A stretch of 64,000 nucleotides of DNA from Luteimonas sp. YGD11-2 (GTDB lineage Bacteria > Pseudomonadota > Gammaproteobacteria > Xanthomonadales > Xanthomonadaceae), in contig NZ_CP035376.1 of NCBI RefSeq assembly GCF_004118975.1, positions 2,108,001 to 2,172,000 of the forward strand, given 5' to 3'. The translations under genes were made by a program, and so were the position numbers. Positions 57,475 to 64,000 of the stretch are shown piece by piece. Below the pieces are notes generated by a model. It was not told the DNA's origin. It saw only the letters and a program-made list of their open reading frames with translations, and made no database searches. The stretch's first letter is position 1, and the number at the start of each line of letters is the position of its first letter.

Positions 57475-58077
57475 TCAGCGGCGGTACCAGTCGCGCACAA
57501 CTGCGGGAAGCACGTCGTCGATGTCGATCGACAGAGCGTCGAAGGCATCGAGCTGGTCGCGCAGGCGACGCTGCGCCGGCGTGTCGCCAACCAGGCCGTC
57601 GAGTTCGTCGACCGACAGCTGCAACAGCGTCCATTCGTGCAGGCCATCGCGCCGGGCCGAGAGTGCAGCGCGCAGCCACGCCTGCAATGGCCGCACGCGG
57701 TAACCCTGCAGGGCGAGGTCACGCACCGCCGCATCGAGCAGCGTTTCGACGCCGCGGAACCATTCGGTGCCGCCACCGGCCTCCACCCGCACCGACAATG
57801 GCGCCGGTGCGTTGTGGTCACGCAACGGTGCGCGCAGCAGCAGTTCGAGATCGCGCGCATCGCGCACCGATTCGGCCTCCACCAGCACGCCGCGTTCGAG
57901 GTCGAAGAAGTCGAACCAGCGCGGATGCAACGCGGCGATACGCCCGAGCGGATCACGCGAGAAGCCGATCTTGCAGTGGTCCTCCCAGCGGCACGGGAAC
58001 ACATAGGCGAAGCAGCGGCCGTCGATCGGCACGCCGGCATCGACGCCGGCGCCCGGACCGGCATCGACCGGATCCAT
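57475..58077 (-). CDS. GIY-YIG (T5orf172-type) nuclease-domain protein
   Basis: A 200-residue protein. The N-terminus (about 20-110) resembles the T5orf172/MUG113 type of GIY-YIG domain: CFAYVFPCRWEDHCKIGFSRDPLGRIAALHPRWFDFF. GIY appears as FAYVF. The C-terminal half is helical (TPAQRRLRDQLDAFDALSIDIDDVLP). Nuclease activity is not proved; the domain is often DNA-related. It overlaps the upstream DUF763 gene by one base in ATGA. Confidence 0.75.
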   Translation of the reverse strand: MDPVDAGPGAGVDAGVPIDGRCFAYVFPCRWEDHCKIGFSRDPLGRIAALHPRWFDFFDLERGVLVEAESVRDARDLELLLRAPLRDHNAPAPLSVRVEAGGGTEWFRGVETLLDAAVRDLALQGYRVRPLQAWLRAALSARRDGLHEWTLLQLSVDELDGLVGDTPAQRRLRDQLDAFDALSIDIDDVLPAVVRDWYRR

Positions 58078-59480
58078 CAGCCGGTACCGCGACGACGCGG
58101 GGCCGCCGGCGCGGCCGGTGCCGGTTCCCAGCCGAACACGCTCCGCCCGCCGTAGCGGTGCGACTGCGCGCGCTCGTCGGCGAGGAAAGCATCCAGCGTC
58201 GGCCCGGTGGCGGTCGCTTCCAGCGTGCGCGACTGCGCATCCAGCCTGCGGATCGCCGCCAGCCGCTCCTCGTTGCCAAGCTTCGCCTGGCCGACCGCCT
58301 GCTTCATCACCTCGATGGTGTGGTCGAACACCTTCGTCGGCACCGGGAACGGATGCCGGTCCTTGCCGCCATGCGCCAGCGAGAACCGCGCCGGATCGGT
58401 GAACCGGCATGGAATGCCATGCACCACCTCGGCCACCAGCGCCAGCGCACGCACCGTGCGCGCCCCCACGCCGGGCACCTGCAGCAGTCCGGTGAAGTCG
58501 CGCGGGCCGGCCTCGGCAGCCGCGGCCAGATTGCCGTGCAGGCGCCGCAGCACGAGATCGCTGGCGCGCACCTCGTGGTGGTCGGGCAGCGACAGGTGCG
58601 GCAGGCCGGCAGGCGGTGATGCGGGGGCCGGTGCCGCGGGGGTGGTGTCGCCGAACAGGTCGCCGGTGACGACATCCGTGCGGCGCCGCCGGCGCACCGG
58701 CCCGGCAGCGGACGAGGCAGTCCGCGGCGAGGAATGTTCCTGCGCAGCAACCGGAGCGACGGTCGCCGCGTCCACACCCAGACGGGCGAACTCGCGGGCG
58801 ATCGCATCCGGCCCCATCGCCGCCAGCAGCGTGACCTGCGCCTCGCGCGAGGCGGCCGCACGGCGATCGGCGAGATTGACGATCCGCCCCTGCCCGGGAC
58901 CGTCGATCGCCGCATGCGGCGCATCGACGAAGCTCTCCAGTCCTTCCGACAGCCAGTGGTAACGCCGCGCCTGTCCACGCCCGCCGTGCATGCCCTGCTG
59001 CACCACCACCCACCTGCCGTCGTCGGCGACGATGAAACCGTGCAGGTAGAGGTCGAAGCCGTCCTGCACCGCGGCGCTGTCCACCTTGGCCACCAGCCGG
59101 CTCGTGCGCGCCAGTGCGGCACCATCGACGCCGGTGCGCTCGCCCACCGCCATCAGTTCGGCAGGGGTGCTGCGCGAATGACGGCCACGGCCGCCGCACA
59201 CGTGGATGCCGAGCTCGCCCGACAGCGGCGCCAACCCACGCTTGAGCGCGCCGATCACGCTGGTGGTGATGCCGGACGAATGCCAGTCCATGCCCATCAC
59301 CGCGCCGAAGCTCTGGAACCAGAACGGATGGGCGAGCCTGCGCAGCAGCTCGTCGCGGCCGTACTCGATGACGATGGCCTCGCACAACACCGCGCCCAGC
59401 CGCGTCATCCGCTGACCCAGCCACGCGGGCACACGCCCGCCGTGGAGCGGAAGATCGGCGCTGCCGGTACGTCGTGACAT
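58077..59480 (-). CDS. DUF763 protein with helix-hairpin-helix motif
   Basis: A 467-residue member of DUF763. The N-terminal part (TGSADLPLHGGRVPAWLGQRM and later FGAVMGMDWHSSGITTSVIGALK) is the conserved domain. Around 340-365 there is a helix-hairpin-helix-like stretch (LLQVPGVGARTVRALALVAEVVHG), a DNA-binding motif. Function unknown. It overlaps the GIY-YIG gene, and the pair could act together on DNA. Confidence 0.85.
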   Translation of the reverse strand: MSRRTGSADLPLHGGRVPAWLGQRMTRLGAVLCEAIVIEYGRDELLRRLAHPFWFQSFGAVMGMDWHSSGITTSVIGALKRGLAPLSGELGIHVCGGRGRHSRSTPAELMAVGERTGVDGAALARTSRLVAKVDSAAVQDGFDLYLHGFIVADDGRWVVVQQGMHGGRGQARRYHWLSEGLESFVDAPHAAIDGPGQGRIVNLADRRAAASREAQVTLLAAMGPDAIAREFARLGVDAATVAPVAAQEHSSPRTASSAAGPVRRRRRTDVVTGDLFGDTTPAAPAPASPPAGLPHLSLPDHHEVRASDLVLRRLHGNLAAAAEAGPRDFTGLLQVPGVGARTVRALALVAEVVHGIPCRFTDPARFSLAHGGKDRHPFPVPTKVFDHTIEVMKQAVGQAKLGNEERLAAIRRLDAQSRTLEATATGPTLDAFLADERAQSHRYGGRSVFGWEPAPAAPAAPRRRGTG

Positions 59481-59652
59481 GCGCCGGATTCTGCGGTGCC
59501 GGCGTCTCAGTCGATGAGATCGCCGGCCGCAGATGCCGCAGCCTGCCGGCGCCCGCGCGCCACAACCGCGATCGGCGCATGCAGGGCCACCCGCTCGCTT
59601 CGGCGGGCACCGCCGCGGTCGGCGACGGCCCGCACCCGGGCTGCTGTAAGCC

Positions 59653-60807
59653 TCAGCCCAGCCGCTTGCGCACGATGCGGTCGAACACCGCCGCGGCCAC
59701 CGGCAGCAGGTTGTCGTCGAAGCGGTAGGTCGGGTGGTGGCACATCGCGCTTTCCATCCCGAGGAACAGGTACGCGCCCGGCCAGCGTTCGAGCATGTAG
59801 CTGAAGTCGTCGGAGAACGGGAACGCGCGCAGGTCGGTTTTCACGTTGTCGGCGCCGAGCACCTCGCCCATCGCCTCGGCGGCAAGCGCGGCCTGCTCCT
59901 GCGCGTTGACGCACGGCGGGCAGTAATGCGGCAGCTGCAGGTCGATGGTGCAGCCGGACATCGCCGCGAAGCCCTCGCACAGCGTACGCAGCCGCGCGAG
60001 CAGCTGGTCGTGCACCCCGGTCGACAGCGCGCGGATGGTGCCGGCAAGCGAGGCGCTGGCGGGGATGATGTTGTGGGTGGTGCCGGCCTGCAGCATGCCG
60101 ACGTTGATCAGCGCCGCTTCCATCGGGTCGATGTGGCGGCCGACGATGCCGGAGATCTCCACCGCCAGCCGCGCTGCCACCTGCAACGGATCGGTCGCCC
60201 TGTGCGGTGCCGCGGCGTGCCCGCCCACGCCCTCGATCGCGATCTCGAACACCCCCAGCGACTGCAGGGTCGCGCCCGTGCGCACGCTGCCCTCGCCGAA
60301 GCCCAGCAGCGGCATGTTGTGGAAGGCGTAGACCTCGTCGCAGTGGAAGCGCCCGAACAGGCCGTCGTCGATCATCCGGATCGCGCCACGGCCGCCTTCT
60401 TCCGCCGGCTGGAACACCAGCACCACGCGCCCGGTCTTCGGCGGATGCGCGACCAGGTGGCGCGCGGTGCCCAGCAGCGCCGCGGTGTGGCCGTCGTGCC
60501 CGCAGGTGTGGGCGACGCCGGGCCGCTGCGAGCGGAACGGAAGATCGTTCTGCTCGTCCATCGGCAGCGCATCCATGTCCGCGCGCAGGCCGATCGATGG
60601 CCCGGGCACGCCGCTGTCGATCACCGCCACCATGCCGGTACCCCCGAGGCCGCGATGCACCTCGAGGCCAAGCGATTCCAGCACTTCGGCCACCAGCGCC
60701 GAGGTGCGCGCCTCCTCGAAGCCGAGCTCCGGCCAGGCATGGATACGCTGGCGCCACTGCGCCATCTCGGGCGCAAGCGCCTGCAATTCGGGGGAAATGG
60801 TCGACAT
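59653..60807 (-). CDS. M20 family amidohydrolase
   Basis: A 384-residue metal-dependent hydrolase related to hippurate hydrolase or N-acyl-amino-acid amidohydrolase. The zinc ligands lie in HTCGHDGHTAALLG, EEGGRGAIRM and HHPTYRFDDNLLP, with the dimer domain in the middle. It removes an acyl group from an amino acid; the substrate is unknown. The ATG at 60807 fits the family start (ISPELQALAPEMAQWRQRIHAWPELGFEE). Confidence 0.93.
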   Translation of the reverse strand: MSTISPELQALAPEMAQWRQRIHAWPELGFEEARTSALVAEVLESLGLEVHRGLGGTGMVAVIDSGVPGPSIGLRADMDALPMDEQNDLPFRSQRPGVAHTCGHDGHTAALLGTARHLVAHPPKTGRVVLVFQPAEEGGRGAIRMIDDGLFGRFHCDEVYAFHNMPLLGFGEGSVRTGATLQSLGVFEIAIEGVGGHAAAPHRATDPLQVAARLAVEISGIVGRHIDPMEAALINVGMLQAGTTHNIIPASASLAGTIRALSTGVHDQLLARLRTLCEGFAAMSGCTIDLQLPHYCPPCVNAQEQAALAAEAMGEVLGADNVKTDLRAFPFSDDFSYMLERWPGAYLFLGMESAMCHHPTYRFDDNLLPVAAAVFDRIVRKRLG

Positions 60808-60944
60808 CACGGCACCACGCAGAGGGGGCCCGCGATGGGACCAGAGCGGGCACGCACTGTCAAAGCCGCATGCCGCCATCACCGCGCGCCATGGGAACCG
60901 CACGCGGCCGGAACGCCACGCGCCGGTCGAAAGCCACCGTCAGA

Positions 60945-60979
60945 AACGACGAAGCCGCCTTGCGGCGGCTCCGGTCGTT
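60945..60979 (-). terminator. Terminator of the desaturase operon
   Basis: On the minus strand GAGCCGCC-GCAA-GGCGGCTTC (inner stem 60953-60959 with 60964-60970) with outer pairs AACGAC/GTCGTT. TTT follows after the inner stem. Confidence 0.72.
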
Positions 60980-60996
60980 CAACCCGCCTGATGGGG

Positions 60997-62130
60997 TCAG
61001 GCGCTCTGCGGCATGCCCTGCGGCGAGGACGCACGCTTCGGCCGGCTCGGGAACGCATGGCGGGTGATCCGCCACAGCACCTCGCCGAATTGCCGCGGCA
61101 GCGAACCGACGTCGTAGGGCTGGCCATAGCGCTTGCAGATTTCGCGCACTTCCTTGGACATCTCGCGATAGCGGTGCGCGGGCACGTCCGGGTAGAAGTG
61201 ATGCTCGATCTGGTGGCTGAGGTTGCCGGTCAGCAGGTTCATCACCGGGCCGCCGCCGATGTTCGACGAACCGCGCAGCTGGCGCAGGTACCAGTGGCCA
61301 CGCGATTCGTTGCGCAGCACCTGCTTGGGGAAGGTCTCCATGTCGGCGGTGAAATGGCCGCAGAAGATCACCACGAAGGTCCACACGTTGCGGATGCCGT
61401 TGGCGACCAGGTTGCCCAGCAGCACCGGCAGGAAGAACGGACCGGCCAGCGCCGGGAACAGCACGTAGTCCTTGAGCAGCTGGCGGCCCATCTTGCGGCC
61501 GACCGGCTTGAATTCGCGCCGGATCTTGGCGCGCGCGCCCTTGCCGCCGAACAGGCGGCCGACCTTGAGCTCCTGGATCGCAACGCCCCACTGGAACAGC
61601 AGCGCGAACACCGGAACGATCAGCGGCTGGAACAGGTGGTACGGCTTCCAGCGCTGTTCCGGGAACACGCGCAGCAGGCCGTAGCCGATGTCGTCGTCCA
61701 TGCCGCGCACGTTGGTATAGGTGTGGTGGCGGTAGTTGTGCGAATGCCGCCAGTTGTCCGACGTCGCCACGATGTCCCACTCGTAGGTGCGGCTGTCGAA
61801 CTGCGGGTCGTTCATGAAGTCGTACTGGCCGTGGATCACGTTGTGGCCGACTTCCATGTTCTCCATGATCTTCGACAGCGCCAGCAGCAGCACGCCGACG
61901 ATGCACGCCGGCCACAGCAGCCACGGCACGAACGCCCCGCCTATCGCACCCACCATCAGCAGCGCGCGACCACCGAAGCCGGTGTAGCGCACCCAGCGCA
62001 CCACCTTGCGGATGTAGTCGGCGTCCACCTTGCCGACGTCGGCCATGGTGCGGGTATGGAGCGCGTCGAGCTCGGCACCGAAGGCGTCGAGCTGCTGTTC
62101 GCTGAGGCGTACTGCTTTGGTCTTGGACAT
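60997..62130 (-). CDS. Fatty acid desaturase
   Basis: A 377-residue membrane desaturase (PF00487). The three histidine boxes are HNVIH, HSHNYRHH and HQIEHH, the di-iron ligands, and two to four TM helices surround them. It introduces a double bond into acyl chains, using electrons from the reductase encoded just upstream. Start at ATG 62130 (GGAA before it); an ATG four codons upstream, at 62142, is possible. It follows the reductase by about 13 bp. Confidence 0.93.
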   Translation of the reverse strand: MSKTKAVRLSEQQLDAFGAELDALHTRTMADVGKVDADYIRKVVRWVRYTGFGGRALLMVGAIGGAFVPWLLWPACIVGVLLLALSKIMENMEVGHNVIHGQYDFMNDPQFDSRTYEWDIVATSDNWRHSHNYRHHTYTNVRGMDDDIGYGLLRVFPEQRWKPYHLFQPLIVPVFALLFQWGVAIQELKVGRLFGGKGARAKIRREFKPVGRKMGRQLLKDYVLFPALAGPFFLPVLLGNLVANGIRNVWTFVVIFCGHFTADMETFPKQVLRNESRGHWYLRQLRGSSNIGGGPVMNLLTGNLSHQIEHHFYPDVPAHRYREMSKEVREICKRYGQPYDVGSLPRQFGEVLWRITRHAFPSRPKRASSPQGMPQSA

Positions 62131-62143
62131 GTCGTTCCGCATT

Positions 62144-63247
62144 TCAGAGATCGAGGACGAGGTCGGTCAGCGCACTGTTCACGCACAGCTTCAGCGCGTG
62201 CGTCGGCTCTTCGCCGGCGCTGCCGGTGCGCAGGTCGCGCACGGCGCCGGCGGACTTGCCGCAGGCGCAGGTGTTGCAGATGCCCATCCGGCAGCCGGAG
62301 CGTGGCTTGAGGCCTTCGGCTTCCAGCGCGTCGAGCAGGGCCACGCCACGCGGCAGCTGCAGTTCGCGCCCGCTGCGCGCCAGGCGCACCGACACCGTGC
62401 CGGTATCGTCGGCAGGCGGGCGCGGCAGGGGCGTAAACGCCTCGGTGCGCAGCAGCGGCACGCGGCCGTCCAGCAGCGTCTCCACGGTGGCGATGAAACC
62501 GCCGGGGCCGCAGGCGTAGGTCTGGCGGCCGGCATGGTCGGCCACCACGGCGTCCAGCAGCGCGGCGTCGATGCGCCCGCCGGCCTCGTCGCCGGCCGCC
62601 GGCATTTCACCGGTGAGCACGAAACGCACGTCGAAGCCGGCATGGCGGGCGGCCAGTGCACGCAGTTCGTCGGCAAAGCAGAACTCGGCGCGGGTACGCG
62701 CCCAGTACAGCAGGGTCACCGGGGCGGGCATGCCCTGCGCGGCCAGCTGGCGTACCAGCGCCATCAGCGGGGTGATGCCGCTGCCGGCGGCAAGCAGCAA
62801 CCACGGCGTGGTGGTGTTGGCCGGCACCAGCAGCTCGCCAAAGCCCGGCCCGATGTCGAGCACATCACCGATCCGCGCCGGATTCAGCAGGTGGCGACTC
62901 ATCCGGCCGCCCTCCACGCCCTTTACCGTCACGCTGATGCGGCCATCGGCATGCACCGGCGCATCCAGGCTGTAGCTGCGGGTCACGCGGATGCCATCGA
63001 TGACGGCCGTCAGGTTGACGTGCTGGCCCGGCAGTGCGCCCGCCCAGTGGCGGTTCGGCTTGAGCACCAGGGTCACCGCGCCGGCAGCCGCGGGCGCATG
63101 GCCGACGATACGTGCCAGCGGGCGCTCCCAGGTCCAGGTCGGATGCAGGCGCTGGGCCCAGAAATCGAACACCGGCGGTGGCATGAAGGCACCGGCCACC
63201 TGGGTCAGGCGACTGCGGCGGGCTTTCTGGCTGAGGAGGGCTGACAT
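62144..63247 (-). CDS. Ferredoxin reductase with C-terminal [2Fe-2S] domain
   Basis: A 367-residue electron-transfer protein. The N-terminal FAD-binding part has RVTRSYSLDAP, the NAD-binding part LLAAGSGITPLMALVRQL and YACGPGGFI, and the C-terminal plant-type ferredoxin has the iron-sulfur cysteines in CRMGICNTCACGK and a final one in LKLCVNSAL. It should supply electrons to the desaturase. The ATG at 63247 was chosen; a further 16 codons are open but cross the operator. Confidence 0.92.
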   Translation of the reverse strand: MSALLSQKARRSRLTQVAGAFMPPPVFDFWAQRLHPTWTWERPLARIVGHAPAAAGAVTLVLKPNRHWAGALPGQHVNLTAVIDGIRVTRSYSLDAPVHADGRISVTVKGVEGGRMSRHLLNPARIGDVLDIGPGFGELLVPANTTTPWLLLAAGSGITPLMALVRQLAAQGMPAPVTLLYWARTRAEFCFADELRALAARHAGFDVRFVLTGEMPAAGDEAGGRIDAALLDAVVADHAGRQTYACGPGGFIATVETLLDGRVPLLRTEAFTPLPRPPADDTGTVSVRLARSGRELQLPRGVALLDALEAEGLKPRSGCRMGICNTCACGKSAGAVRDLRTGSAGEEPTHALKLCVNSALTDLVLDL

Positions 63248-63258
63248 GGGAGCGAATG

Positions 63259-63288
63259 TACACGCATCCTTACAGGCGTGTATACACG
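63259..63288. promoter_or_regulatory. Palindromic operators in the desaturase/FabR intergenic region
   Basis: CGTGTATACACG (63277-63288) is a perfect 12-bp palindrome, and its first half, CGTGTA, also pairs with TACACG at 63259-63264. The sites lie just upstream of the reductase start and would suit repression by the divergent FabR-like protein. The AT-rich TATA inside could be part of a -10 region. Confidence 0.6.
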
Positions 63289-63427
63289 TGTGCATTAAAT
63301 GCGGGGAGGGTCACAACCGGGATTCAGGCAGGTGATCGCGCGTTGTCACGGGCTGCTGCATGCCCGGCGTCGGACCATACGGTGAGGCACTGCTATGCTC
63401 ACGCCTCGTCCGTCACCCTGGCAGCCC

Positions 63428-64000
63428 GTGTCCGTGAGCACTCCAGCGCCTGCAGGCGTCGAGGCCGCCGCCCCCGACGGCCCCGGCCGCAAGCCGACCA
63501 TCACCCGCGATGATCTCATCGCCGCCGCCCTGCGCCTGCTCGGTCCGCACCGCAGCGTGTCGACGCTGAGCCTGCGCGAGATCGCCCGCGAGGCCGGAAT
63601 CGCCCCCAACAGCTTCTACCGCCAGTTCCACGACATGGACGAACTGGCCGTGGCGCTGATCGACGTGGCCGGTGAATCGCTGCGCCGGATCATCGGTGAT
63701 GCGCGCAAGCGCGCCGTGTCAGGGCGCAGCATCGTGCGCGGGTCGCTGGAAATCTTCATGGAGCGGCTGCGCGCCGACGACAAGCTGCTGCATGCGCTGC
63801 TGCGCGAGGGCACGGTCGGCTCGGATGCCTACAAGCGTGCGGTGGACCGCCAGCTGCACTTCTTCGCCGAGGAACTGCAGGCCGATCTGGTCCGCATCGC
63901 CGCCGCGCAGGGGGCGCGCTTCCACCGCCCGGACCTCGTCGCCCGGGCGATCACCCGGCTGGTGTTCGCCATGGGCGGCACCGCGCTGGATTCGCCACCG
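63428..64000 (+). CDS. FabR-like TetR family regulator, N-terminal 191 codons
   Basis: A TetR/AcrR-type regulator truncated by the right edge of the window. The helix-turn-helix is LSLREIARQAGIAPNSFYRQF-like (actual: LREIAREAGIAPNSFYRQFHDMDELAVALID), strongly like FabR, followed by the ligand domain ESLRRIIGDARKRA and VRGSLEIFMERLRADDKL. FabR-type proteins sense acyl thioesters and control unsaturated fatty acid synthesis. Start at GTG 63428; a GTG at 63434 is possible. Divergent from the reductase/desaturase operon, its probable target. Confidence 0.9.
   Translation, partial: MSVSTPAPAGVEAAAPDGPGRKPTITRDDLIAAALRLLGPHRSVSTLSLREIAREAGIAPNSFYRQFHDMDELAVALIDVAGESLRRIIGDARKRAVSGRSIVRGSLEIFMERLRADDKLLHALLREGTVGSDAYKRAVDRQLHFFAEELQADLVRIAAAQGARFHRPDLVARAITRLVFAMGGTALDSPP

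Overview
The window is very GC-rich and densely packed. Gene order and protein sequences fit the gammaproteobacterial family Xanthomonadaceae, of the Lysobacter/Luteimonas/Stenotrophomonas kind. The signs are queA-tgt-yajC-secD-secF, a lexA-imuA-imuB-dnaE2 mutasome operon with a GTAC-N4-GTAC LexA box, a gcvP gene behind a tandem glycine riboswitch, and an SPFH/Arc/DUF4177 operon. The genus is inference. Almost everything looks chromosomal and ancestral. I see no transposase, integrase, CRISPR array, prophage block or rRNA/tRNA gene.

Layout. 1-1.0 kb: a Pit-type phosphate transporter (cut by the left edge) and its DUF47 partner. 1.3-3.3 kb: a CorC/HlyC-type membrane protein and an ExoD-like protein. 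3.3-6.3 kb: a periplasmic PhnD-like binding protein coupled to a membrane GGDEF-EAL protein. 6.4-8.2 kb: trmJ and divergent suhB. 8.2-9.05 kb: a gene-free stretch carrying two members of an unusual hairpin repeat family. 9.1-14.8 kb: queA-tgt-yajC-secD-secF. 15-17 kb: an Lrp-type regulator divergent from a class III aminotransferase. 17.1-22.4 kb: rlmKL, a small hydrolase, a MOSC protein, ampD-like amidase, tesB and a DUF2007 protein. 22.5-27.7 kb: an ECF sigma factor with a membrane tail, a six-EF-hand protein, a PAP2/bpt/exonuclease-like operon and a small lipoprotein. 27.7-30.1 kb: a LysM protein and purT. 30.2-32.2 kb: the SPFH operon with a small secreted protein. 32.3-35.6 kb: an M15 peptidase, a 3-methyladenine glycosylase, DUF423 and SRPBCC proteins. 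35.7-37.8 kb: a two-component system with an orphan 3' fragment of a second regulator beside it. 37.9-43.8 kb: GNAT, minCDE, a zincin-like protein, a YrbL-like protein and an M2 peptidase. 43.9-48.5 kb: an MFS pump, the glycine riboswitch and gcvP. 48.5-49.3 kb: a second gene-free stretch with the same pair of hairpin repeats. 49.3-56.7 kb: an FMN reductase and the SOS mutasome operon ending in an AlkB-like gene. 56.9-60.8 kb: a DUF6496 basic protein, a GIY-YIG/DUF763 pair and an M20 hydrolase. 61-64 kb: a ferredoxin reductase/desaturase operon divergent from a FabR-like regulator (cut by the right edge).

The strongest candidate for something undescribed is the repeat family at 8.4-8.9 kb and 48.7-49.1 kb. 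Four elements of about 105 nt share a core of about 57 nt enclosed by long complementary arms. The arms differ between types A and B but stay self-complementary, and they change in step between the two type A copies. Both loci hold the same head-to-head A/B pair behind a terminator. Other points of note are the two-hexamer operator overlapping the promoter of an operon that encodes its own ribbon-helix-helix protein, the binding-protein/GGDEF-EAL pair, the membrane-tailed sigma factor, and the response-regulator remnant that differs from its neighbour only at synonymous positions.
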